Below, piece by piece: positions 11,048 to 18,542 of a stretch of 64,000 bases of DNA. The notes under the pieces were generated by a model, which saw only the letters and a list, made by a program, of their open reading frames with translations, was not told the origin of the DNA and did no database searches. Position 1 is the first letter of the stretch; each line of letters starts with the position of its first letter. The position numbers and the translations under genes are program-made. Origin of the DNA: Sphingomonas bacterium (GTDB taxonomy: Bacteria > Pseudomonadota > Alphaproteobacteria > Sphingomonadales > Sphingomonadaceae); the NCBI RefSeq assembly GCF_028289855.1, contig NZ_JAQGKZ010000055.1, positions 1-64,000 on the forward strand. Direction: 5' to 3'.

Positions 11048-11448
11048 GCGTACCGCTGCGCCGTCGCGCGGATCAGCGCGATCATGTTGGGGATGCCCTG
11101 CGTGCGGTTCGAGCTGAGCTGGTTCTTCAGATCGAACGGCGCGAGGGCAGCGTCCACGTCGGTTGCCAGGATGTCCGTCGGCGATCGGTCCTGCACCGTC
11201 GCCAGCACCAGCGCGATAATGCCCTTTGTAATCGCGGCGTTGCTGTCGGCGAGGAAGTGGAGCGTGCCGTCGGCCCGCACCGTGGGATAGACCCACACCG
11301 ACGCTGAGCAGCCGCGGACAAGGGTGGTGTCGGTCTTAAGCGGCTCGGGCATGTCCTCGAGCCCGCGGCCCAGGTCGATCAACAGGCGATAGCGATCGTC
11401 GGCGTCGAGGAACTCGAATTCGTCTTGCAGATCGGCGAGGCTGGGCAT
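11044..11448 (-). CDS. SufE family protein
   Basis: MPSLADLQDEFEFLDADDRYRLLIDLGRGLEDMPEPLKTDTTLVRGCSASVW; Cys in RGCSASVW. Confidence 0.93.
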   Translation of the reverse strand: MPSLADLQDEFEFLDADDRYRLLIDLGRGLEDMPEPLKTDTTLVRGCSASVWVYPTVRADGTLHFLADSNAAITKGIIALVLATVQDRSPTDILATDVDAALAPFDLKNQLSSNRTQGIPNMIALIRATAQRYA

Positions 11449-11488
11449 GCTCGACGCTATAGCGTGGCGTCGCCGGTTGGTAACCCGG

Positions 11489-11592
11489 CGTCGTGCTGAA
11501 CTTGTTTCAGCATCCATGCGATCCGATCAATCCCAAGCGGACGGCTACAGGCTGAGCGCGCGCATGGATGCTGAAACGAGTTCAGCATGACG
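11489..11592. repeat. Long-armed inverted repeat (REP-pair-like)
   Basis: CGTCGTGCTGAACTTGTTTCAGCATCCATGCG (11489..11520) and its near-perfect reverse complement (11561..11592). Confidence 0.85.
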
Positions 11593-11600
11593 GGTGGATG

Positions 11601-11849
11601 CTACAGATCCACCCCCGACGCGATCGCCTCGAGCTTGCGGATGCGTTCCTTCAAATCCGCGATCTCAATCCGCGCGCTGGCGTTGGGCAGCGTCGGGCCG
11701 TCGGTGTGGCCGTGGTCGGCGAACGTGGTCAGCTCGCGTTCCTTGAGGCTCAGCCAGCCGCGCCAGCCGGCGAGGCCCGCGAGGCAAACCATGCCCAGTC
11801 CGGCCAGGCTCGCGCCCGCCATGGTGAAGTAAAGGTTGGGGTCGGTCAT
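11601..11849 (-). CDS. Small TM/coiled-coil protein, distal Psp cluster
   Basis: MTDPNLYFTMAGASLAGLGMVCLAGLAGWRGWLSLKE...IEIADLKERIRKLEAIASGVDL. Confidence 0.65.
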   Translation of the reverse strand: MTDPNLYFTMAGASLAGLGMVCLAGLAGWRGWLSLKERELTTFADHGHTDGPTLPNASARIEIADLKERIRKLEAIASGVDL

Positions 11850-11880
11850 GACAGACGTCTCCATGCTAATAGGCGACCGG

Positions 11881-12147
11881 TCAGCGGTCGGTGTTGCGCA
11901 GCTGCTCGATCTCGCGGTCGAGGGTGCTGCTGGTGTTGGTGTCGGTGATTACGCGTTCGAGCACCGCGATGCGTTCCTTGAGGCCACGAATGTCCTCGCG
12001 CAGCTGCTTGTTCTCGGTCGCCGTCGCATCGTCGCGCAGGCTGTAATCGTTGCCGTGCTTGTCGCGGCCGACGCCGTACCTGGCGCGCAGAATGCCGCCC
12101 ACGGTGACGATCAGAACGATGCCGATGACCATTTCGAAGGGGTTCAT
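11881..12147 (-). CDS. PspB-like small TM/coiled-coil protein
   Basis: MNPFEMVIGIVLIVTVGGILRARYG...LREDIRGLKERIAVLERVITDTNTSSTLDREIEQLRNTDR. Confidence 0.75.
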   Translation of the reverse strand: MNPFEMVIGIVLIVTVGGILRARYGVGRDKHGNDYSLRDDATATENKQLREDIRGLKERIAVLERVITDTNTSSTLDREIEQLRNTDR

Positions 12148-12173
12148 GGGGAGGCTCCCTCAGCTTCGGTTTG

Positions 12174-12299
12174 TTATTCGGCCGGCTGGATCTGCGCTTC
12201 GCGCATCGCGCGGCGGCGCGGACGATCGACCCGCTCGGTCAGCCAGACCGCGATGCCCGTGGGGATCGCGATGACGGCGATGAAGATAATCAGTCCCAT
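12174..12299 (-). CDS. 41-aa small membrane protein in Psp cluster
   Basis: MGLIIFIAVIAIPTGIAVWLTERVDRPRRRAMREAQIQPAE; ATG at 12299, TAA at 12174; fills the gap between co-directional genes. Confidence 0.6.
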   Translation of the reverse strand: MGLIIFIAVIAIPTGIAVWLTERVDRPRRRAMREAQIQPAE

Positions 12300-12310
12300 T
12301 GTTACGTCCT

Positions 12311-12586
12311 TCAATTGAGCGGCGCGGGGTCGTCGCGCAGCTTTTCGATTTCTTCGGCGACATCGATGCCGCGGTCGGTGACGATGCGTTCGAGAACGCG
12401 CATCCGTTGTTCCAGCCGTTCGGTCTGGGCCGCATATTGCGCGGCCTTTTCGGCGACCTTGTCGGCCTGGAGCTCGAGCTGGCGCTGGCGATAGGCGAAC
12501 CAGGGCTTCACGAAGACGCCGCCGATAATCGCCAGCAGGCCGCACGAGATGCCGAGAACCGGAATGAGTAGAACGTTGATCATCAA
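12311..12586 (-). CDS. PspB-like small TM/coiled-coil protein
   Basis: MMINVLLIPVLGISCGLLAIIGGVFVKPW...TERLEQRMRVLERIVTDRGIDVAEEIEKLRDDPAPLN. Confidence 0.75.
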   Translation of the reverse strand: MMINVLLIPVLGISCGLLAIIGGVFVKPWFAYRQRQLELQADKVAEKAAQYAAQTERLEQRMRVLERIVTDRGIDVAEEIEKLRDDPAPLN

Positions 12587-12594
12587 ATTCCCTT

Positions 12595-12909
12595 TCAGTC
12601 GCGGCTGCGCAGTTCGTCGATTTCGCGGCTGACGCGCTCGGCGGGATCGGTGGCGATCCGTTCGAGCACGCGCAGGCGCTCCTCGAGCCGTCCGATCTGG
12701 CCGACCAGCTTCTCGTTTTCACTCGAAAGCAGTTCGACCTTGCGCTCCGCTTCCATGTCGCTGGCGACGAAGCCGTTGCGGCGGTTATTGCGGCGCGTGG
12801 AGCGGTCCTCCAGCGGCAATCCGTGCTTGGCGCGGATCGACATCTTGATGATCCCACCGAAGATGCCCATCGCGATGATCGCCAGGACGAAAAGTTGACC
12901 GTCGTGCAT
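12595..12909 (-). CDS. PspB-like small TM/coiled-coil protein
   Basis: MHDGQLFVLAIIAMGIFGGIIKMSIRAKHGLPLED...GQIGRLEERLRVLERIATDPAERVSREIDELRSRD. Confidence 0.8.
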   Translation of the reverse strand: MHDGQLFVLAIIAMGIFGGIIKMSIRAKHGLPLEDRSTRRNNRRNGFVASDMEAERKVELLSSENEKLVGQIGRLEERLRVLERIATDPAERVSREIDELRSRD

Positions 12910-12933
12910 TTATTTTCTCCCTAATCCAGTCGG

Positions 12934-13218
12934 TCAGCGCAGCGCGTCGATTTCGCGGGCGGTGCGCTCGGCGGGATCGGTGGCGATCCGTTCGAGTACC
13001 GCGAGCCGCGCTTCGAGCCGCGTAATCTGGCCGGCCTGGCGTTCGTTCTCATTGGTCAGCAATTCGACCTGGCGCTTGGCGCCGACTTCATCGCTGCCCT
13101 CCGGCTCTTCGAGCGGGTAACCGTGCCTGGCGCGGACCCAGGTATTCGCGACCCAGGCGACCGGCCCAATGGTCACCGCGGCGATCGGAATAAGAATCCC
13201 AAGTTCTGACATGCTCAT
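12934..13218 (-). CDS. PspB-like small TM/coiled-coil protein
   Basis: MSMSELGILIPIAAVTIGPVAWVANTWVRARHGYPLEE...GQITRLEARLAVLERIATDPAERTAREIDALR. Confidence 0.8.
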   Translation of the reverse strand: MSMSELGILIPIAAVTIGPVAWVANTWVRARHGYPLEEPEGSDEVGAKRQVELLTNENERQAGQITRLEARLAVLERIATDPAERTAREIDALR

Positions 13219-13240
13219 CGTGAACCTCCCGTTCAGCCGC

Positions 13241-13618
13241 TCAGCGCAGGCTGTCGATTTCGTCGGCCAGCCGGCTGTTGCGGCTGGTATAGAGCGTCTC
13301 GATATCGGCGAGCCGGCGATCGAGATCGCGGAACTTGGAGCGGACCTCGGCGGTCGAGCGCGACGGATTGGTGCGCACGCCCTGCCAGAACTTCGCGTCC
13401 TCGGCGTCCTCGTACAGGCCGAACGGCTTGTGGGGGGCGACCCAGGCGGTGATGAAGTAGGCGGGGATGACCCAACCCGAGGTGATCAGCGCCAGGACCA
13501 CGGTGCCGACGCGAACCATCGTCACATCGATACCGGTGTACTCGGCGATCCCCGCGCAGACCCCAAGGAACTTCTTGTTCTGCTTGTCGAGGTAGAATTT
13601 GGTGCGGCTGGCGGACAT
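13241..13618 (-). CDS. pspC: PspC-domain envelope stress protein
   Basis: FYLDKQNKKFLGVCAGIAEYTGIDVTMVRVGTVVLALITSGWVIPAYFITAWVAP; internal start inside ORF 13241..13702. Confidence 0.92.
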   Translation of the reverse strand: MSASRTKFYLDKQNKKFLGVCAGIAEYTGIDVTMVRVGTVVLALITSGWVIPAYFITAWVAPHKPFGLYEDAEDAKFWQGVRTNPSRSTAEVRSKFRDLDRRLADIETLYTSRNSRLADEIDSLR

Positions 13619-13619
13619 T

Positions 13620-13892
13620 TCAGTTCCTCCGGGTGGTAGGGAATTCGGCCGGGTCGGCGGCGAGCGGCATGCTCGACTTCCAGTCCGGGTGGTCGGCGGC
13701 AACGATGCGTTCGACCGTGGAAACGCGATCTTCGAGGCGGCGCGCGAGCGAGTAGAGCTCGTCGAGCAGCTTTTCGTCCTCGTTCGTGATCTTCGGCGCT
13801 TGCTTCCATTTCGTGACGTAGTGGAAGATCAGCCAAGGGAGGCCGATGAACAGCATCCCGACGATCAGGACGGGCAACAGAAACTCGTCCAT
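13620..13892 (-). CDS. pspB: PspB envelope stress response membrane protein
   Basis: MDEFLLPVLIVGMLFIGLPWLIFHYVTKWKQAPKITNEDEKLLDELYSLARRLEDRVSTVERIVAADHPDW. Confidence 0.93.
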   Translation of the reverse strand: MDEFLLPVLIVGMLFIGLPWLIFHYVTKWKQAPKITNEDEKLLDELYSLARRLEDRVSTVERIVAADHPDWKSSMPLAADPAEFPTTRRN

Positions 13893-13895
13893 GGC

Positions 13896-14564
13896 TTACG
13901 ATCCCTTCTTGATACGCGCCTTGAGCGCTTCGAGTTCGGCATCGACCTTTTCGGATGCCTTCAACTCGGCCATTTCCTCCTCCAGCGTCTTGGGCATGCT
14001 GCCCAATCCGGCGGCTTCGGCGCGGCCCTCGGCCAGGTCGACCTGACGCTCCATCACGTCGAAGCGCGAGAAGGCGTCCTGCGTGCGGCCGGCCGAATAG
14101 ACTTCGCGGATGCGGAAGCGGTTGTGCGCGGTTTCGAGCCGGGTTGAGATCGACGACTGGCGGTTGCGCGCCTCGTTCAGCTTCTTCTGCAGCTTGGCGA
14201 TATCCTCTTCGGATGCGCGCAACGCATCGTCGAGCACGGTGATCTGGCCGGTCAGTTCGGCGGCCATGTTGGTCGCCTTCTGCCGCTCGACCAGGGCCGC
14301 TTTGGCCAGGTCCTCGCGATCCTTCGACAGCGCCAGTTCGGCCTTCTCGGTCCAGCTTTCCTCGAGCTGGGTGAGCTTGCCGATATGGCGCCGCATCTCC
14401 TTCTGGTCGGCGATGGTGCGCGCGGCGGAGGCGCGAACCTCGACCAGCGTTTCTTCCATCTCCAGGATGATCATGCGGATCATCTTCGCCGGGTCTTCAG
14501 CCTTGTCGAGCAAGTCGGTGAAGTTGGCGGCGATGATGTCGCGGGTTCGCGAAAAAATGCCCAT
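13896..14564 (-). CDS. pspA: Phage shock protein A (PspA/IM30)
   Basis: MGIFSRTRDIIAANFTDLLDKAEDPAKMIRMIILEMEETLVEVRASAARTIADQKE... Confidence 0.95.
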   Translation of the reverse strand: MGIFSRTRDIIAANFTDLLDKAEDPAKMIRMIILEMEETLVEVRASAARTIADQKEMRRHIGKLTQLEESWTEKAELALSKDREDLAKAALVERQKATNMAAELTGQITVLDDALRASEEDIAKLQKKLNEARNRQSSISTRLETAHNRFRIREVYSAGRTQDAFSRFDVMERQVDLAEGRAEAAGLGSMPKTLEEEMAELKASEKVDAELEALKARIKKGS

Positions 14565-14608
14565 GTTGGTGTTACTCCTCGGAAATCTACGCTTTACTCG
14601 GTGGGGAT

Positions 14609-14644
14609 GCCGGGGCGGGCAGCAAGGGGGAAACCCGCCCCGGC
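14609..14644. other. GC-rich stem-loop between the 52-aa ORF and pspA
   Basis: GCCGGGGCGGG (14609..14619) / CCCGCCCCGGC (14634..14644); no U-tract on the transcribed minus strand. Confidence 0.7.
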
Positions 14645-14652
14645 AGTGGCCA

Positions 14653-14811
14653 TCACGCCCGGGGGGCGGCGGCAACCTGATGGGTTTGAGCGGCAGTCTG
14701 CGCTTGGGCCAGGCCGGGGCCGAGCGCCGCCATCATCAGCGACGACCCGCACACCAAGGTGCTGACGACCACCACGACCGTGCGGCCCAGACCATTCGAA
14801 AACTTGTCCAT
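14653..14811 (-). CDS. 52-aa ORF with signal-peptide-like N-terminus, first ORF after the psp sigma-54 promoter
   Basis: MDKFSNGLGRTVVVVVSTLVCGSSLMMAALGPGLAQAQTAAQTHQVAAAPRA; within ORF 14653..14952. Confidence 0.55.
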   Translation of the reverse strand: MDKFSNGLGRTVVVVVSTLVCGSSLMMAALGPGLAQAQTAAQTHQVAAAPRA

Positions 14812-14864
14812 TGTCTTACTCCCTAGAATTTCGTTGCGCCGTCGGGCGGCGTTGCCAAGGTGAT

Positions 14865-14881
14865 TGCAGCTAGCGTGCCAA
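14865..14881 (-). promoter_or_regulatory. Sigma-54 (-24/-12) promoter of the psp operon
   Basis: Minus strand TTGGCACGCTAGCTGCA, matching TGGCACG-N4-TTGCA with one substitution; next to divergent pspF. Confidence 0.85.
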
Positions 14882-14987
14882 TTGCGGAAAACGGCGGAAA
14901 TCCGCCGTTCCTGGCCCAATTTCGGATTGGCCAGCGGCTTTTCGCTTGCCAACGGTTGGGAAAATACACCAAGTGTTGGGAATGGTA

Positions 14988-16004
14988 ATGGAGCGCACGT
15001 CCCAGGTTATCGGTCAGTCGGGTCCGTTCCTCGATGCGCTCGAGCGCGCGAGCCGCGCCGCCGCGCTCGACCGTCCCGTATTGGTGATCGGCGAGCGCGG
15101 TACCGGCAAGGAACTGGTCGCCGAACGCCTCCACCGCCTGAGCCCGCGCTGGGACCACCCGCTGATCATCATGAATTGCGCGGCGCTGCCCGAGACGCTG
15201 ATCGAGGCCGAACTGTTCGGGCACGAGGCTGGGGCGTTCACCGGCGCGACGCGCGCGCGGCCGGGGCGGTTCGAGGAAGCCGACGGCGGGACGCTGTTCC
15301 TCGACGAACTCGGCACGCTGTCGATGGCGGCGCAGGAGCGGCTTCTACGCGCGGTCGAATATGGCGAGGTGACGCGGATCGGCTCGTCGCACCCGGTGCG
15401 GGTCGATGTCCGCATCGTCGCCGCGACCAACGAGAATCTGCCCGACAAGGTCGAGCGCAATCAGTTTCGCGCCGACCTGCTCGACCGGTTGAGCTTCGAG
15501 GTGGTCACCTTGCCCCCTCTTCGCGCGCGGCCCGGCGACGTCGGGGTGCTCGCCGACCATTTCGGGCGGCGGATGGCGGCGGAGATGGCGCGCGATTGGG
15601 AAGGGTTCGCGCCCGAGGCGATCGACGCGCTGATCGATTACCAATGGCCGGGCAACGTCCGCGAGTTGCGCAACGTCGTCGAACGCGCGGTGTATCGTTG
15701 GGAGCAACCGGGGCCGATCGCGCTGATCGAATTCGACCCGTTCCAGTCGCCGCATCGCCCAGGGGCGAGCGATGCGCCGCAAGCGCCCGCGCCGGCGCCC
15801 ATCACGCCGACGCCATCGGTCGGCCCGGGCGACGCCGAGCCCGCCGATTTCAAGTCGCGCGTGGCGCGCTTCGAACGCGACGTGCTGGCCAAGGCGCTCG
15901 CCGCCAACCGCTTCAACCAGCGCCACACCGCCGATGCGCTGGGCCTGAGCTACGACCAGCTCCGCCATGCGCTGCGCCGCCACGATCTGCTGCCCGGCGG
16001 GTGA
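14988..16004 (+). CDS. pspF: PspF-like sigma-54 activator
   Basis: AAA+ domain with GERGTGKE, GAFTGA loop, QWPGNVREL; no N-terminal receiver domain; divergent from pspA operon. Confidence 0.93.
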   Translation: MERTSQVIGQSGPFLDALERASRAAALDRPVLVIGERGTGKELVAERLHRLSPRWDHPLIIMNCAALPETLIEAELFGHEAGAFTGATRARPGRFEEADGGTLFLDELGTLSMAAQERLLRAVEYGEVTRIGSSHPVRVDVRIVAATNENLPDKVERNQFRADLLDRLSFEVVTLPPLRARPGDVGVLADHFGRRMAAEMARDWEGFAPEAIDALIDYQWPGNVRELRNVVERAVYRWEQPGPIALIEFDPFQSPHRPGASDAPQAPAPAPITPTPSVGPGDAEPADFKSRVARFERDVLAKALAANRFNQRHTADALGLSYDQLRHALRRHDLLPGG

Positions 16005-16069
16005 CCGAAATATCCTATACGCCGACCGTCCGCCCATCGCATTGAAAGGGCCGTTTTGATCGGGGTGGG

Positions 16070-16570
16070 GTGACGGCGATGATGATCGGTTTGGTCGCGT
16101 TGATGGGTTTGGCGATGGGCGCGATGCCCGCGGACGGCCCGGTGAAGAAATATGACGGGGGCTGGGACCTCTACAAGAACGACGACAATTGCGCGCTGCT
16201 GCGCTCCTACGCCGGCGATACCACGCTGCGCATCGCCTATTTCCCCAAGGAAGACACCGCGCGCGTCGCGGTGATCGACGGTGCGCTGAAGGGCGTGATC
16301 GATGGCGGCGACTATCAGTTTCAGCTCTATTTTCTGAACGGCGATGCGATCGACAAGGGGTGGGGGACGATCAAGCTGAAGGGGGTGAAATATCCCGACC
16401 TCGGCTCCGGCTACAAGTTTGCCGTCAGCGGCAAGACCTTCCTCGCCGACATGGGCAAGAACAAGCTGATGGGCATCATGGACGGCGACAAGGTCGTCGA
16501 AAGCCTGAAGCTCGATTCGCTGTCGGACGCGTTGGTCGGGCTGGAGGCTTGTTCTCTGGGCGTCAGTTAA
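16070..16570 (+). CDS. Hypothetical secreted protein
   Basis: 166 aa with N-terminal signal-like MTAMMIGLVALMGLAMGAMPADG. Confidence 0.7.
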   Translation: MTAMMIGLVALMGLAMGAMPADGPVKKYDGGWDLYKNDDNCALLRSYAGDTTLRIAYFPKEDTARVAVIDGALKGVIDGGDYQFQLYFLNGDAIDKGWGTIKLKGVKYPDLGSGYKFAVSGKTFLADMGKNKLMGIMDGDKVVESLKLDSLSDALVGLEACSLGVS

Positions 16571-16740
16571 GCGCAGCGTCGAAGGGGGAAGAAGGCGTCG
16601 TTCGCGGGGAGGCGGGCGGCGCCCTTTCTTTTTGGCCGAGGCGATGGAATCGCTTGCGCAACGACTATGACGGACCCATTTGCAGGGCGTCGGCGTTTGC
16701 ACTGCGAACCCTGAACCCGTCTCTTTGAAGGAGAAGCCCG

Positions 16741-17349
16741 ATGGCTTTCGAACTCCCCCCGCTGCCTTATGCCTATGACGCGCTGGAACCGACCATCAAC
16801 GAAGAGACGATGAAGTTCCACCACGACAAGCACCACGCCGCCTATACCGCGAAGCTGAACGAGGGCGTCGCGGCCGATCCCAAGCTGGAGGGCAAGTCGA
16901 TCGAGGAAATCCTCGGCATGATCTCGTCGCTGCCGCCGCTCGTGCGCAATAATGGCGGCGGATATTGGAACCACGATTTCTTCTGGAAGATCATGACTCC
17001 GGGTGGCGGGTCGCCCTCGGGCAAACTCAAGGACGCGGTCGAGGCCTATGGCGGGCTGGACAAGCTGAAGGACGATTTCAACACCAAGGGCGCCGGCCAG
17101 TTCGGGTCGGGCTGGGCGTGGGTGATCGCCGATTCATCGGGCGCGCTGAAGGTCACCTCGACGCCGAACCAAGACAATCCGCTGATGGACGACGCCAAGG
17201 ACAAAGGCACGCCGATCCTGGGCAACGACGTGTGGGAACACGCGTATTACCTGACGTATCGCAACGACCGGCCGGGGTATCTCAAGGCGTGGTGGGACGT
17301 GGTGAATTGGGACGAGGCCGGGCGGCGCTTTGATGAGGCGGTCGGCTGA
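16741..17349 (+). CDS. sodB: Superoxide dismutase (Fe/Mn family)
   Basis: MAFELPPLPYAYDALEPTINEETMKFHHDKHHAAYTAKLN...WEHAYYLTYRNDRPGYLKAWWDVVNW. Confidence 0.97.
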   Translation: MAFELPPLPYAYDALEPTINEETMKFHHDKHHAAYTAKLNEGVAADPKLEGKSIEEILGMISSLPPLVRNNGGGYWNHDFFWKIMTPGGGSPSGKLKDAVEAYGGLDKLKDDFNTKGAGQFGSGWAWVIADSSGALKVTSTPNQDNPLMDDAKDKGTPILGNDVWEHAYYLTYRNDRPGYLKAWWDVVNWDEAGRRFDEAVG

Positions 17350-17426
17350 TTATCGGCGTAGGGTGAGCAAAAGGCCCTCGGCAATGGCCGGGGCCAAGCT
17401 GTTTACAGCGCTGTCCGGAGGTCGGG

Positions 17427-17582
17427 ATGAGCAACACGGAATTGAGTGACCACCAGCTTCTTGACGTCGCCAAGGCTGCGCTCCGTGAGAAGGATTCGGA
17501 ACGCGCCAAGCTTCTCTTTGCCGAATTTTCTGAGCGCAGTGTGGCAAGGGACAAGGCCAGGGTGGCGAAAGATCCTGTGTGA
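17427..17582 (+). CDS. Hypothetical small protein (51 aa)
   Basis: MSNTELSDHQLLDVAKAALREKDSERAKLLFAEFSERSVARDKARVAKDPV; upstream GGAGG-like sequence (tccggaggtcggg). Confidence 0.45.
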   Translation: MSNTELSDHQLLDVAKAALREKDSERAKLLFAEFSERSVARDKARVAKDPV

Positions 17583-17831
17583 TTGCGCGTCCGAATAAGG
17601 CGCCTCGTTCTCCGAAAGCCGCCCGACGGCTAACCGCTCAATAGCTGCTACATTTGCAATGTTGGATTTCGTGCGTCAGCCTATCGCACGCTCTTTTTCA
17701 TCGTTGGCTCCGGACCTTGCACGCGCACCATCGCGGGCGCGCGCTATCGCTTCGACGGTCGCGACTTTTCGGACGACGTTCGCGCCCCGGCCGGACATCG
17801 CCATAGTGTCAACCTAGTGTCAACTTAGCGC

Positions 17832-18542
17832 CTATTCCGGCGGCAATTCCCTGATCGCGGCGTCGGCCTTCTCGTCGCCTTCTGCCATCAGTCCATGTTT
17901 CATCATCATCGGCACATTGGCGAACGCGAACAGCATCGTCAGCGGGATCGCGCCCCATAGCTTGAACCCGGCCCAGAACGTGATCGGGTCACCGGGGTTG
18001 GGGGCTGTGGCCCGCCAGACAGCCTCGTTCAGCATGGCCATGAACACGAAGAAGATCGCCCAGTTGCGCGTAACCTTGCGCCACCCGTCGGCATCCAGCC
18101 CGGGATAAGCGGTGCCGAGCAATTGTTCGAGGAGCGGCCGCCCAGTGAGCAGCCCGAATGCGAGCGTGCCGGAAAACAGCAAATACACGAACGTCGGCTT
18201 CATCTTGATGAAGCTCGGGTCGTGAAAATAGACCGTCAGCCCGCCGAACACGACGACCAAAGCGCCCGAAATCCACAGCATTGGTGAGATCGACTTGAGC
18301 TTGATCTGCGATATTACCATCGCGATCACCGTGGCGACCATGAACGCGGTGGTCGCGACGAGCACGCGGGCGATGACGATCGCCTTCATCCGCTCCATGC
18401 CGTCGAGGCCGTGCGTGACCCCGGCAACCAGCTTCATCAACGGTGCGTCTGGCGCGAAGAAAGTGATCGCGACGAACACCAGCAACGGCGCGTAATCGAT
18501 CGCGAGGCGCAGCCCAGAATTGCCGTTCTTCGCGGTTGTCAT
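17832..18542 (-). CDS. Septation protein IspZ/YciB family
   Basis: 236 aa multi-TM; FGGLTVYFHDPSFIKMKPTFVYLLFSG motif. Confidence 0.93.
   Translation of the reverse strand: MTTAKNGNSGLRLAIDYAPLLVFVAITFFAPDAPLMKLVAGVTHGLDGMERMKAIVIARVLVATTAFMVATVIAMVISQIKLKSISPMLWISGALVVVFGGLTVYFHDPSFIKMKPTFVYLLFSGTLAFGLLTGRPLLEQLLGTAYPGLDADGWRKVTRNWAIFFVFMAMLNEAVWRATAPNPGDPITFWAGFKLWGAIPLTMLFAFANVPMMMKHGLMAEGDEKADAAIRELPPE

Noticed and set aside
17804-17824. Direct repeat TAGTGTCAAC x2 and surrounding gene-poor stretch (17583..17831)
   Set aside because: Only 10 bp units with no integrase, tRNA or transposase nearby; insufficient to call an attachment site or gene remnant.
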